Assembly: GCA_028564675.1 (NCBI GenBank)
Contig: JAOVVO010000025.1
Location: 1 to 64,000, forward strand
Origin: Onchocerca lupi
Lineage: Eukaryota > Nematoda > Chromadorea > Rhabditida > Onchocercidae
DNA: 64,000 nt
Direction: 5' to 3'
The first letter of the stretch is position 1. Every line of letters starts with the position of its first letter. The notes beneath the pieces were generated by a model. That model saw nothing but the letters and a program-made list of their open reading frames with translations. It made no database searches and was not told the origin of the DNA. Below are positions 12,006-24,900 of this stretch, in pieces. The position numbers were made by a program, and so were the translations under genes.

Positions 12006-15000
12006 ATGTCTGATTTATTAAATGATAATGATAAAAAATTGATGGATAAAGGAATGATACATTTTATGAAATTGAAATCACTGGATGAATCATGTATCAC
12101 TGATAGTGCATCGTTGTATACAATGCAAAGTTATCATGATAATAGTAGTGTCAATAGTTGTTACGATCAAACTACGACGATAGAATCCAATGATCCATTT
12201 TCCAGTTCATCAATTTCATCTCTTACAAGTAATAAATTGAAATCATCACCTCAAAATCAAACAAATGATATTTGTAGCAAGAAGGAAACGAATTCTGCAA
12301 AGTATGTCAGGAATTTCCCCATGTAATTCAGTTCATGAAGAAATTTATCGATAATTTATGTTGACAACAATTTAGGACAAACAATTTTACTTCCTTTCCG
12401 AAAAAAAAAAGCCAATAAATTCAAGTGACTTTTCCGAAATTTTCTCATCTCATAAGCAAATCGCTCATCAACGAAATATGAATAATTATTGTCAATGACA
12501 AGTAAGTCGCGATACCAATGGCAATTGCATATTTCAAATATTTCAAAGAAAAACAACAAAACATTTATTTCAAGTAAATTGTCTTTTTCATTTCAGATCA
12601 ATCCTTGAAAACATTTCAACGCAACAATCTTCTCCGACTACATCAGATGATTTGAAAAATCATACATTTGTTGATGAAATGTCTCAAATATCATATCCAT
12701 GTTCTACAGCACGCATTATATTACCGGAAGAAATTACTAATCTTGGATTTAATATTTATCAAATTTCAGATGTAAATACTTCGAAAGTAGAAATGAACAA
12801 TTACCTTTCAACTATACGTATTTTCATGAAATTGAAATATTATAATTTCTTTATCAAAAAGAAAATGAAAGCTATTAAATGAATATTCCCAAATTTCAGT
12901 AAAGTTTATTAATATATTACCATTTTTGCTAATCTAATCATTTAATCGGAATCATTTTTTTGTTTCGTCCATAAAAATCGAAAATAATTATTGACACTAT
13001 TTTCTGTTCATGAATAATACATTAAACAAGATACAAACATTATTATTACCAGAATCCATATTGAATTATCATAATCAGGAACGCTTAATCTCTATTTCTC
13101 TCAGTAAAAAAATGGGTGGAATCAACCGAATATACATGACTAATTCATTTCCATGAAAAAAAAAAAATAAAGAAATCATATGATTTTATATAAATTGAAA
13201 ACTAAATATAATCAAAAATTGCAAAAGCTTTCTAGTAAAAATAGAAGAATTGATGAATTTTGTCTATCGTTATATCAGAACTTTTCAGCATCAACGAATA
13301 TCTGAACAATCTGATAAAACCAATCTGATAAAATCAGTAAACGTTCTAAGTGAATCTAATACGTGAGTGGCTATATTAAATCGTATATATAACATGTCCT
13401 AGAATATCATATTGAGTAGTTGCTTATGCTAAATATAATGGAATTCAATTTCTCATGATTTTCTAATCGTAACTTTCTATTCAAGAGAAAAAAAAATTAT
13501 ATGCCAATTTATCTTTTTATCATCAGATCTAGATCTTCAGCTTTATTATCTTTGGATTAAAAATTCCAAACTACTTATAAAACAAATATTTTAGAAGAGA
13601 AAAAAATAATACTAATCAAATCATAAAATCGGCGAACCGATCCTGTGAAGCGGTACAAAATTCCATTCGAAGTGCAAAAAGTGTATCGGAAGCAACGGAA
13701 TCATCATCTTCATTGGTATAAATTTTTGAAAAATTGCGAATTGTTTACTTACTTTTTTTATAATTACAACTTCTAATCATGCTATGGTAATATGACAAAA
13801 CGTTATCATAGTGCAACTAGAAGCATAATAAATTCTTTTATACTTATATAAAGCTGTTGTAAATATTAATTTCAAAATTCAAAGAAAGTTAAGAGTTTAG
13901 ATCTTGAGTACCAAGAAACACGATAATATATTGAACGAAATCACTTTCTGTTGGGGCACTATTCACTTCTGATTTCAGTAATCGTTCCGGAGGATAGGAA
14001 AATTAATTTCTATATATTCTATAAAACCGTGCTATAATCTTGGATTAAAATTCTATTTTGATTGAACAATTTCAGTCTAAATCTCACTATTTCCTCAATA
14101 TGATTGTTCAATTTTGCACAGTTTTGCAAAATTTCACAGTTCCTAATTTTGCACAGCGTCTTTTAATCTTAACGCTGTGCAAAATTAGGACTTAATATTG
14201 TATTATATTTCAAAAGAATAGCAGATTCTTGCCTGTTTATAAATGAAATAGCTTCGAAATATAACTATTCAAATTTTTAATGAATTTTTTCATTAGCTAC
14301 ATGATTAACAATCGCTTTATAGGTTTTAAACAGTGAATACTTTATACCAAAGATGAATGAAACTTCGGCAATGTTTAACATGGGAACATCATCATTCTAT
14401 GTTTACAAAGAAACTAATCCAACATTTCATATATTATACAATACCAATAAAGGTATTCATAAATTTTTTAAAATAAATTAGAGCTTTCGGAAGGAAGCAA
14501 ATAATAACCAAACAATGAAACTAAAACTAGAAACATGATAAAAACAGCAAAAAAAAAGTACCGGAAAGTATGAATTCCCTGACTTGGCAATTTCATTTTA
14601 CGTTCTGTAATTTCAGTTTATAAGTTCAGAATTCGCGCATTTAAGTAATAAAATATGCTACCAAGAATCTAAAAAATTTTTTCATGACAAATTTCGAAAT
14701 ATCAAGGGAAATTTCACTGCTATTAATTTCAATATCTCAACAAACAATAAGTAAAAATGAGTAAAAACTGCAGTATAATGAGGGTTTATTTATACCGCAA
14801 TAATGATAAAGCATGGCGTTGGAGAGAAGAAAGTGAAATCAAAAGTTAAATGAACAATTGCTAATCTAAAATTAAAGAAAAAACGATCTAAATTTGACAA
14901 TGATAAAGCAAAACTTCGATAACAACCTGTAATAATATGAAAATGATTAATCCAATTCTTTATATCGCAAATCAGATATGACCATAAAAGGTAAGAAAAA

Positions 15001-15659
15001 AACCGAACCTAAATAGTTCAGCTATCTATAGCACAATAAATAAATGAGGGTCTTCTTTCATAATTATCTATAAATAAAGAATGATAAATGGTAAGCATTA
15101 AGAATGATTGCAACTGATTATTATATGTCAATCCAGCACTCCGTGGAAATCCTCGAAATAATAATTCTTTGCAGATTTCGATGGCCAGAATTCGTAAACT
15201 TATTATACATAAAAATATACTGATTGATAAATGCAATGTAAGTATATAAGCGAAAAAAAAATATCAATAATCAAATGAATCCTATTTGAAAACGAAAAAC
15301 ATACGAAATATATTAAAAATAAATGAAATTATAGAATGTATTAAAAATTAACTTAGTCAAAGAAATAGTATTTATTTAGGAAATAATATAATGCTATCAG
15401 TTTGCAATGAGAAAGTGAAAAAGAAACAATTTCAAAAAAAAAAAAAAAAATCATAATTAATTTGTCGAGCATTTTTTATTGTATGGAAAAATTTTAAGAA
15501 GCTTAATAACTCATCAAGCTAATTCCATAGATTATATGCTACTTTTTTGCAATCATTATTGCAAGTAATGTTTGGTCCGTGATTTCAGGATATAATTTTG
15601 CCCTTGAAAATAAAATATGTCCTGAAACATACCACCAAGGATTTGTCTTTCAGGATTAA
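12006..15659 (+). CDS. Uncharacterised Ser/Asn-rich protein (6 exons, 288 aa)
   Basis: Coding exons are 12006-12301, 12597-12771, 13289-13362, 13595-13715, 14323-14452 and 15589-15659. Junction phases are 2, 0, 2, 0 and 1, all consistent, giving 867 bases with a TAA stop. The ATG at 12006 is chosen because an in-frame TGA lies about 30 bases upstream. I recognise no domain. The N-terminal half is polar and of low complexity, rich in Ser, Asn, Thr and Asp (for example SSSSISS). The middle has a possible short helix. The C-terminal 65 residues are more ordered in look and aromatic-rich (NSEYFIPKMNE, FYVYKE). There is no signal peptide and no membrane segment, so it is probably intracellular. 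The exon chain rests on splice sites and phase alone, so single exons, especially the third (74 bases), could be wrong. If intron 2 is not spliced, the frame ends at 12882. Confidence 0.62.
14141..14190. repeat. Perfect 19-bp inverted repeat with 12-base loop
   Basis: Arms 14141-14159 and 14172-14190 are exact reverse complements and enclose 12 bases. The element lies in intron 4 of the 288-aa gene. Transcribed in either direction it would fold into a stable stem. The sequence just before the left arm also repeats parts of the arm (TTTTGCACAG, TTTTGCAAAA). Confidence 0.95.
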
Positions 15660-16037
15660 AGCAGCTTCACAGTTCAATAGGAATTGGAAAATTAATCGCA
15701 AAATTAACAAAACTAAAACTGATTTGGAAATGAAAATGGACCAACACAAAAGCTGCATAATCGATACAGATTTAGCATGATTCTTTAAAGCAGACAGAAA
15801 ATACAAAGAATATTTTGATTGGTTAGAATAAATATTCTCCCAACTATTAAAAAACATTATCCTAACAAAATATGGTGAATCACATAGAAAAATAACAATA
15901 TAACAATTTTCAACAAAACTTTGAACTAGCCTTCATTACCAACCGAGTGTATATAAAACAAATAGCTGGTGTACTAGCTGGAAAATAATCGGAAAGAAAA
16001 TGAAAGAATCTGGCTTTAAGTGAATCTTTTTCCTAGA
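15660..16037. other. Convergent spacer between the 288-aa gene and the MADF gene
   Basis: Only 378 bases separate the two stop codons. An AATAAA on the plus strand at 15827-15832 can serve the 288-aa gene, 168 bases after its stop. I see no canonical signal on the minus strand before the spacer ends, so the MADF transcript may run into the opposite gene and the 3' ends may overlap. Confidence 0.6.
15827..15832 (+). terminator. Poly(A) signal AATAAA of the 288-aa gene
   Basis: This is the first canonical AATAAA after the TAA stop at 15659, 168 bases downstream, a usual distance for nematode 3' ends. Confidence 0.5.
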
Positions 16038-19000
16038 TCAATTAAATTCAGGATTTATTTTTCGACGTCCAATTAATTCCCGTACCTGAAAAAAATCGCT
16101 TGAGATTATTCAAATTCCAAATGAATTATTATTAATTATCAAAGTAATTTATTTAATTGTTTTCAAATATTTAATTAAAAAATCACCGTTCATATTAAAC
16201 AGTAACACTAACCTTCCAATTTAATATATAATGGCTCATTTTCTAAAAATTCATTAATTTTATCGATTCCTATAACTTAGTCACATCTATATGCGTCATC
16301 CAGTTTTTAATGCGATAGCTGAATTTAATGAAAGCAAATTATTTGGCGAGAGAGGATCTAAAGCAAAATGTACGCATTTTCACGATAATTATGTTCCAAC
16401 CAATATTGTTTCATGAACATCTAAAAAGCGTTGAGACAAATGACGATTTTAGAGAATTAAGTTCTATATCCGAATTAAAAAAAACAAAAAAACAAAAAAC
16501 GATGGGATTCAGTGGAAAATCATTATGAAAAGAATAAAATCAGCACAAGTGCAACTAAGAAAATTCGAACTCCGGAAACTGGTTCAAAATTTTTTGAGTT
16601 ATCTAAGAAGTTAGAGATTTATAGATATTTTACTTAGAACATTATATAGTCGTGAACTTCATGGATATATCTATCAAAGGCATAAATTTTTTTTAATGCT
16701 CGTGAAACATGTCACTGAAAATATTGCAAAGCTGAATGAAACTTGGGAAAGAAAAGAATATTTTTCTAAAATTCGAAAAAAAAAAACAGTTTTAATATCA
16801 GTTACAAAAATATGAATCACAATGAAAATAAGTATTCAATAGATGAAAAGACACGTAGGATATAAAGATAAAAGATTTCATTCAAAGATTAAGCAGATCA
16901 AATAGTAAATTTTTCCTAGTTTATGAATGCAATAAGATTGCAATAAAGAAACAACTGTCAGCATTAATAAGTCTGGTAAAAAAAATTTTTAAAAAAATCA
17001 TGACAACTAATAAAGACAGGAAATAGCAACGAAAAATAATTATTCTGATCCAGCATATTATCTTTTTCTCACAAAAAATATTACCGTTATTTATTAAGAA
17101 CATTGTAATTCACTTACTTTATGTGCTATAATTTGCAATTTAAAGCACGTTATAACTTCGTAATATTTGAATGATTACATCTTACACACTGCTGAGTTTT
17201 TAAAATAGTATGTAAATCCTGATATACTCAAAAAAAATTTTGTTTTACTATGATAGCTTCTTTGCCTTGTACTGTAGCCTTCGACGTAGTAAAACAAAGA
17301 ATATGTTGAATTTCAAATCGAATTACACCATGGATTTCATAGTTCTATTATCTTTGCATCCTCCCTATCAAGAAAAAATTAAAAGCTTTAGAAAATCTTA
17401 ATTTTAATCACAAAATGAAATTAACGCTCACCTCACGTCCTTTTTTCATCCATCGCTGTTGTTCTGACTCAATCAATCCTTCAATTTTACATTCATCTGC
17501 CATCGTCTTATTGATATAGCCATATAATACTGCATAGAGTTCGGGTATCATTTTTTGAGTCAAACAAAGGCAGAATAGAGGTGAAAGAAGCTGACAAATT
17601 GGAAAATACAGCGCTGTGGCATCTTCCGGAAAGCTAAATCCATGAAAACGGCTTTCTGATATCCGAAAACCATTATCCTGATATAAATTCAATGCAGTAT
17701 ATAAAATTTCAAGTTGTTTTTTCATAACATCAGTGAAGAAGAATTGTGAAAATTCATGCATTGGAGTAGAACTGATTTCTTGAGCATCATAGATCAATCG
17801 ATAGCACGAAATATTATGAAATATAAAGTGGCGGAAAAATGATTTCTGCAAAATACTACTGCTGCGTCCTTCCAAATGAGCACAATGATAAGTTGTAAAA
17901 GCTATCGTTGCTTTGAACTGTTGCAAATTCATTTGTACGCAACTTAATCGGAACTGATCACACTGCCAATTTGCAAATGGATTTAGGGTTCCATCTAATG
18001 ATTCCTCCAAAATTTTATTCAACTTGTTGCAAAAAGTAGATGTTTTCAATATCAATAATTGAAATCCGCAAAGAAGCAATCGTAAATTAAACAGTAAAGA
18101 TTCTTTTAAATCGTCCTGAATAAGCTGTTCAATTAGATTTCGGACATCTTGATTATCGTCAAATTTCAACAACATCATAACAGTACTTATAATACCATCA
18201 ACAGATTGTGGCACAGATGATGAATATCGTGAAATGATTGCTTCTACTGCACCATCCCAATCATAACTATTTCGTTCCAATTCGAGTGGCCATACAAAGT
18301 GTAAGAAATATGGTTCACCACTTCCTTCATCTACTAAACCAGTGTACAAAGCTAAAAGCATTCGAGACACAATATCATCCAATCGTATCGGTAAATTAGT
18401 ATATAAATATAGATTAGTTTCAATAAGCATAGTTAGGAAACTGCAATTTGGGATGATTTTTGTATTCTTATCATATCTTGAACCCAACTGATATGGTGGT
18501 ATTTCGAAAAAAATAATAAGCTTCAGAAGTTCATCATGATACCATTGCCAGGATGTTGTACTTGATGAAGCTTGATCAACATCATTCCAACATTTCGTTT
18601 TCGTCAAATCAATCACAAATGGATCATTTGTAAAAGAAGATTCATTCAGGGGATAAATTTGAGCACAATCTGTACCCACCAATGGTATTTTTTGAACTGC
18701 ATGTACTGTTACACTATTCGCCGCAACCGTAACTGAAGGAGCTTCTCGTGAGCCATCGACAAATTCATTTGCATCCATACTTTCATGATTTGCTGTTGTA
18801 CCATTCTGCGTCAATAACCGATGAATCTGTCTGAAAAGAAAAAATATCAGGTCCAGATTGATAAAAAATGAATTAATTATTATAACATGCGACAATTCCG
18901 AAAAATTTCGAATTTCAGGAATTGAAATTTTTATGCGAAATCTTTAAATAACATAAAAAATCCTCTCAAGAGAATAATATTTAATAAAACCACAGCAATG

Positions 19001-20529
19001 ATAATTAATCAAGACCCGAAACTAACTTGTCAATACTTTCTTCTATATTGTTGTTTGAGCACGTCTCGTATTTCATGGATGCTTGAAAATCTATCGGATT
19101 ATATTCATGTGGCTGTTTTCTGAAAAAATTTTTTTAGAACTGTTTTCGCAAAAACAAAACAAATCTCAACCTCTCCAGCAAGATTTAACAACAAAAAGAT
19201 ACTGAACAGCTTCAAGGATGGGATTGTTTTATGGTCATCAGATATATAATGTAACCAAAAAGTGATACAAAAAAGATATATTATTTGTATATAATTGTTC
19301 TCTAATTCATCAAATTTGCCTTGTACAGATCACTTTTTACAAGGCAGATTATGCATGCATAGTGCTGCACTGATGATATTTTCAAAGCAATAAATAAGAC
19401 TCATTATTGAATATTCTTTTTTAGCTGGAAAAATATTATCCGGTAAAATGATAAGTTCATTATTATGTAGAGAGATGTAAAATAAGAAAAAATACCATCA
19501 ATTTGTATCATTATTTAAAACAAAAGTCATAATGACTAAACAAACAAGCGACAAAGATAAAACAAAATTCAAATCCGGAGAAAAGATGAAATACAACGAA
19601 AAAAAGCTAACTGCAAAGAATCAGGTAAGAATGGTTCCACAAATTTCATCGCAGAATAAAATGAAAATCTTGGAACATAAGGTAGTGAATTCGATCTCAA
19701 TTTTTTCAATGTATTTCGTTCCCTCACAAATCGTCCCTTCAAACAATTCCAACGTTCACGACATTTTTCACCTGCAACGTCTCTACTATTTCTGATTACT
19801 AAAATTATCGGTTGGCCACGAAATAATAATGGAAATGGTAAGTTCTTCGACAAAACAGACTTAATAAGAGAGTAAAAACTGCAACATATTCTATACTTAG
19901 CATCTCAGTAACATAGAGAACAAAAACCGAAATTACTGAAAAGACAACAGCTGACTAATAAGCTCCTTTCTCATGATTAGTCTTCCTCCATACGGTTCCA
20001 AAAGACCAAATATGTAGAACTGAACTTAAATTACTAAAACTGCAATACTTTGCTTTCTTTTTTTCATTCAGTATACTGAATAGCACAAATTTTAGATAAC
20101 TTTCCTGGAATATTTTTATGGTCCTATAGACAATATGAGTCCTTCGGTGAATCCTTTGCAAGAGTAGAAGTTATTTAAAATCAACTGTTAAATGATTCCA
20201 AAAAAAAAGTTTTTTCTAATTCAGCTTCTTAATTTCCGAAAAGGCCTCAAAAATTTGTCTATAATTAATAATCAAAAAATAAAGTCATTATTTGCAACTT
20301 TACTTAATTTTAATTATTAGAGAATTAACAGGTGGTTCTTTCACTATGAAATTAAATAATAATAATGACCTGTGATTTTATAGCCCATCGCTTGAAGCTT
20401 CTTCGATACTTCTTCCCATAATTCTACTCTTGATCGTCCTTTTTTATAGTGCTTATTGGATGGATCATATAAATATGGTGAATTGCGGACGGTATCAATT
20501 AAAGCATGATTATAATCCTTAAATTCCAT
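16038..20529 (-). CDS. MADF-domain protein with long uncharacterised C-terminal region (5 exons, 619 aa)
   Basis: In transcript order the coding exons are 20529-20370, 19771-19612, 19119-19027, 18830-17432 and 16085-16038. Junction phases 1, 2, 2 and 0 all agree, giving 1860 bases with a TGA stop. Residues about 8-97 match the MADF (Myb/SANT-like) DNA-binding domain: ALIDTVRNSPYLYD, then LWEEVSKKLQ, then EKCRERWNCLKGRF and FVEPFL, with the conserved Trp positions present. MADF proteins are usually sequence-specific DNA-binding or chromatin factors in the nucleus. The remaining ~500 residues lie mostly in one 1399-base exon, far larger than other exons here, and look helical and globular. I recognise no family there. 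Intron 4 is about 1.3 kb, and its last exon adds only 15 residues (VRELIGRRKINPEFN). The start is chosen because the MADF domain begins eight residues after it and an acceptor sits one base upstream. A fusion of two gene models at the 19027/18830 junction is possible, but the phase match argues against it. Confidence 0.8.
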
Positions 20530-20530
20530 C

Positions 20531-20543
20531 CTGGAAAAAAAAA
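20531..20543 (-). promoter_or_regulatory. Probable trans-splice acceptor of the MADF gene
   Basis: On the minus strand a pure pyrimidine run ending in CCAG lies one base before the ATG at 20529. No upstream coding exon was found, so a spliced-leader acceptor is the simplest reading. Confidence 0.55.
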
Positions 20544-21972
20544 GAAAAAAAGAGGAAATACTTTAATTATAGAAGATATTTCGTTTGATAATAAAAACAA
20601 TATTTGTTTTATAATAAACATTCAGAATTAATCAATCCATCTTAAAGATGAATTGAATTTGAGTTTCGAATAATGCGCGAAATATTAATAGGAAATGCGA
20701 AGAAGAGAGATGATCCGAGAAATATAAATTGCTTTTTTTTTGAGATATGAACTGAGAAACGATCTGAAATAAGTAAGAAAATATACTTGTAAAAAAAAAT
20801 ATAATAAAATGTCCCTGAAAAAAAAGACAATATTTCAAGTTAAGTAGGCAAATTCTACATGAATAGTACTTTGAATCAGTTTAATGACAAAATAATTAAA
20901 TAAATCAACATAAAGAGACATCAAGATATAGCAGAGAGTTAAAAAAAAAACAAAGGAGAATAATAATTGATGGTATTGAAAAATTTGGAGAAATGATTAG
21001 AATTGGACTATTATGGAAATGATAATTTTATCGATGGAAGAAATAATTTTATTGCGCATAAACGAAAAGAGGAAAATAAATTAATTATTCGAGTACTAAT
21101 ACATCACAATCACAAACATTTGGTGGTAATGAAAACATCACATACAATGGAAAATATTTTTAAAACATAGACTAACTTTCATATTTACCGCCACCACTCG
21201 CCATCAACAAACTTTACAATCACTCATACGTGTAAACAAAATAAAGGACCAACAAAGATTTGACGGTCTGAATCGATGATCTTTATGTAAATCAGTTGTC
21301 TCATAATAGCTATTTCATTGTTGGGAACTTATTGTTGTTGAATTAATTTTAAGGCATTAGTCGATGGATTTAGTTGTTTGAAATTATTTGCACTAGGAAT
21401 GGCTTGCCAGTTTTCCAGAAAGAAAAGATGGATAATTCAATAGATAGGATAAAATGACAACAGGAACTACTAAGACCAAATGACAAAACAATGACTTAGA
21501 AACTACTTAATATTAAGCAGTAAAATAAAGGATTCCAGCTAATTTATCGATTAAATTTAATCGATTTTTTTTTCCGAATATGAAAATTTCCTGATGCAAT
21601 AAAAAATAGTAGGTAATGTTTGGAGCGAGTGAAGATGAGTGCATTCTTACACGCTATTTAAGTTTTTTTTTTTTGGATCTGAAAATTCATTTAATATATT
21701 GTAATGCACAATATGATTTGTTGAAATATACATTGAAATGAAGAGAATGGAGAGATTTTTGCTTGTGATCCAAGTTCTTTTTCCGAAATTTATTACCGTG
21801 ATAAAATGTATAGCATTTGGCGTTAAAATATGCTTAGGACATCTGATATGATATGTCGTAGCGCAAGTTCTATATATATTTTTATTTTATCAACAGTTAA
21901 TTAATAAATTTATAGATGATGAAATTTCTATCATTTTATCGATAAACTAATATTTTGATGGAAAAATCGATC
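20544..21972. other. Divergent spacer between the MADF gene and Furry
   Basis: About 1.43 kb lies between two genes transcribed away from each other, so it should hold both promoters. It is AT-rich with homopolymer runs. I see no coding exon and no clear TATA or Inr element. Confidence 0.6.
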
Positions 21973-21981
21973 AATGTTTAG
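21973..21981 (+). promoter_or_regulatory. Possible trans-splice acceptor of Furry
   Basis: ATGTTTAG directly precedes the ATG at 21982, and its last three bases form an in-frame TAG stop, which fixes this ATG as the most upstream possible start in the exon. The pyrimidine tract is weak, so an untranslated upstream exon remains possible. Confidence 0.4.
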
Positions 21982-24900
21982 ATGACAATGAAGGACGACA
22001 AAGATACGATGAAAAGAGTTCTTTTACGTCGTCGCAGTGACCTAACCTCAAACCAAATTGGCGCAGTTGATACGTAATTATTTTATTTCTTTTAATACTA
22101 GATTTAGAGAGAATGTGTTGATTACTTGGCTCATCAGAGTTCTGGATCAGGATTCCGATGTTTCACAACTAATGGTCCGAAGATTCACAAAATATACCAT
22201 AAAGTTAATTGAGCAATATCTCTTCTCATCCATCATTCTTTTTAATGAATGATATTATCAAATTCTTTGAGAATTATTTCAGTTTTTTGCATAATATTCC
22301 ATAATAATTGGCAGAAATGGATGAAAAGCGTGAGGAAAAAGCCACAATATTCATTTCAACTCATTTTTTTTAGAAATATAATATACCATACGAAAATTTC
22401 CTTATATTCTTATCTGATATTACAGAATATTTACATCATATATCATATTATATTTATTTCACATACCTGATATGCCTCTGTCCATCAATATCTTCCACCT
22501 TTACATCATTTATCTCTACATATATGCGTTCACATCCATACAAAATTGCGTAAATTTCTCGTGATATATATATTTTTTAAAATTCTTCATGAATTTTTAC
22601 TAGTCAATATTACTGCTAGCTATCATTGTTGATATATTTCAACTTTTCGTTTTTATTTCTTCCTGATCGATATTATCTCAAAGGCACATTACTTATGTCA
22701 AAAATTTCATAATACGTCTGAAATTCCAAATTTTAGTCTCAGTTTAAATTTTAGGTTCGAATAACTTTATATACTGCAGGATTGTGGCAGCGGAATTACC
22801 ATGGGGTTCGTTGAAAGTAGTCACTACAACTGGCGTTGATTTTGCATCTCCACCAGGTCATTTTGCCGTCAAATCATTATTGCAAGAATTATTCATCATT
22901 TTCGACCGTAAAATTCATTCTATCGAAGATGGAGATATTGTAAGTATTAGCGCTTATCCTGTATTTTTTTTTAAGCCAAACTGACGAAATTTTCTGCTGA
23001 CTTTTTTACTCATAATATTACTCGCCTATAATTACGATCTACTTATAAATTTTGACACGCTTTTTCATCCTTTTTGCTAATGACTTTTATCTTTTGGTCG
23101 TGTAATTAGAGCAGTGTTTTATTATAAATTTTTTTTGATTATATTTTGTTTTTTTTTTCATAATATCCCACATGAATTTTTTTCATTTTTTTTTTTTTTT
23201 TGATTTACCGAAATTAGTAATTATTACTCCAAATGTATAAATCATATTATAGTGGTAAGAAATTTGCAATTCGTTTTTTCATAAATCTATGATGAATTTT
23301 TGTGAGAATATTGTTTTCTTATTCTAAAATTTTATATTTTTGCAACAGGAACGTAATATTAACAAAACACTCCAAATTGGAGACGATACTTGCATAGAAA
23401 ATCTTCTGCGAGTCTTGAATATGCTTTGCGAACATTGCTTGCCATCTGTTCTCTCAACATTAATCAACTGGTATGAGAAACAGTTGAAACGTTTCGAAGA
23501 AATGAGGTAAAATGTTGAATAAATGAAAACCCATTAGTATGACATCCTAATTTTTGGAAAATTTTGGTGCAATCTTTTTATATGGAGAAATTTCCCGAAA
23601 TTTTTTAATTTCTATTATATTTTTTGTCATTTCTATGTTTAAGTAATGAATCTTTAGCTTTATGTTTGTTTTTCATGTGGCTGTGTTATAGGGGTCAATA
23701 CTTTCATTTGTATTGCTTTTTTTTTTTTTTTTTTTTTTTAGCAATAGCCGCACAACGCCAATGGTATTTTTCGTATGAATAGAAATGATATTTATTAAAC
23801 TAATTAACTCGTTTATTATGTGATAACTCACTAATTTTAGAACTTTTAAAATTACAGTGAAAAGACCGCGAAATCAGATGAACAACGCTTAACAATCAAT
23901 TATCTCTTTTGCGTTGTATTGATTGAAGTTTTGCCGCAGCTACACTTTTTCCCTACTTTTTGCGATAATTCCGTATCATACATTGTGGCTTTGGCATTCG
24001 ACGAAGTTGCATATCGTGAACTGTACGCTTTTATGAAATATCTATCTGGATTTAAATTTTAATAATAATAAATCAAGCATAAATTTAGATAAGTTAAAAT
24101 AATCGCGTGATTGCTTTCAAACATAGTAAATTAATTATACAATTAAAGAAATCAGATAATGGTATCGAAATTAATAAAAAAAAAAATGATTAAATAAGCT
24201 CAGTTCATCAAAATTGTATCCGTGTGATATCTACATCGATGTGTAATCTTCCCAATATCGCTATTTCGAATTATGTTCTTTTTTATTACTCGTTTCATTA
24301 TCTCGATATTGGGATGAATTATATTTTCATTATTTTCTGTGAATTTGATCGAAGTTACTTATCATAGTTCACTTTCTCATAATTTATAACAAACATCATT
24401 TTTTTTCATGGATTTAATTTTTCAGTTCAACCTATGGTTCAAATTACAATAATTATTTGCTGGTAGCCGAACGTTATGCTGAAGTCCTTGGTGTTTTGTC
24501 ACAAACGCACGCCGTTCTAATACAGCGAACATTTCTTAATACACTGGATGAACTCCGAAAGGATAGTCCGATGACTCCATTTGGAATGAACTGCATAATA
24601 GCCTTACTAATGGCCATGAAGTTCTACAGAATTAAGGTAGGATAATTCTTAATTTGATTTTCTAATTGAAAAGTGAATTTTCTAATTGAAAATGAACAGA
24701 CAATATATGTTGCTAAGTTTTTAAATGTAAATTTGAGATAATAAGTTTTGATTTCAATATATAAATCCTTTTTATTTCTTTTTAGACCAATGACGTTGCC
24801 GAATTCGAAGTTGGTATACGTTTCTTAGATGAACTTGGGCAGTATTATTTGGATGTCAAGCAGAAAGATATAAAACATGCAATTGCGGGATTATTGGTTG

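Noticed and set aside
12772..12882. Read-through of the second exon of the 288-aa gene to a stop at 12882
   Set aside because: A GTAAAT donor at 12772 allows three further exons that fit in phase. The read-through may be a retained-intron form.
15018..15236. 72-aa minus-strand frame with hydrophobic start
   Set aside because: No splice chain links it to the MADF gene, and it lies inside the opposite-strand intron. It looks like chance.
15175..15238. Exon-like 64 bases on the plus strand (TTTGCAG acceptor, GTAAGT donor) in intron 5 of the 288-aa gene
   Set aside because: Inserting it in the required phase gives a stop after a few residues, and skipping it gives a clean join. It could be an alternative or poison exon but is not supported as coding.
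17432..18830. Treating the large minus-strand exon as a separate gene from the MADF exons
   Set aside because: Four exons join in matching phase with good splice sites, and the first ATG in the large exon would discard open coding sequence before it. It is kept as one gene but flagged.
22752..22779. Longer exon 2 of Furry using the acceptor TTTTAG before GTTCG
   Set aside because: It stays open but has no ATG. The CTGCAG acceptor at 22779 joins exon 1 in phase and gives a complete start.
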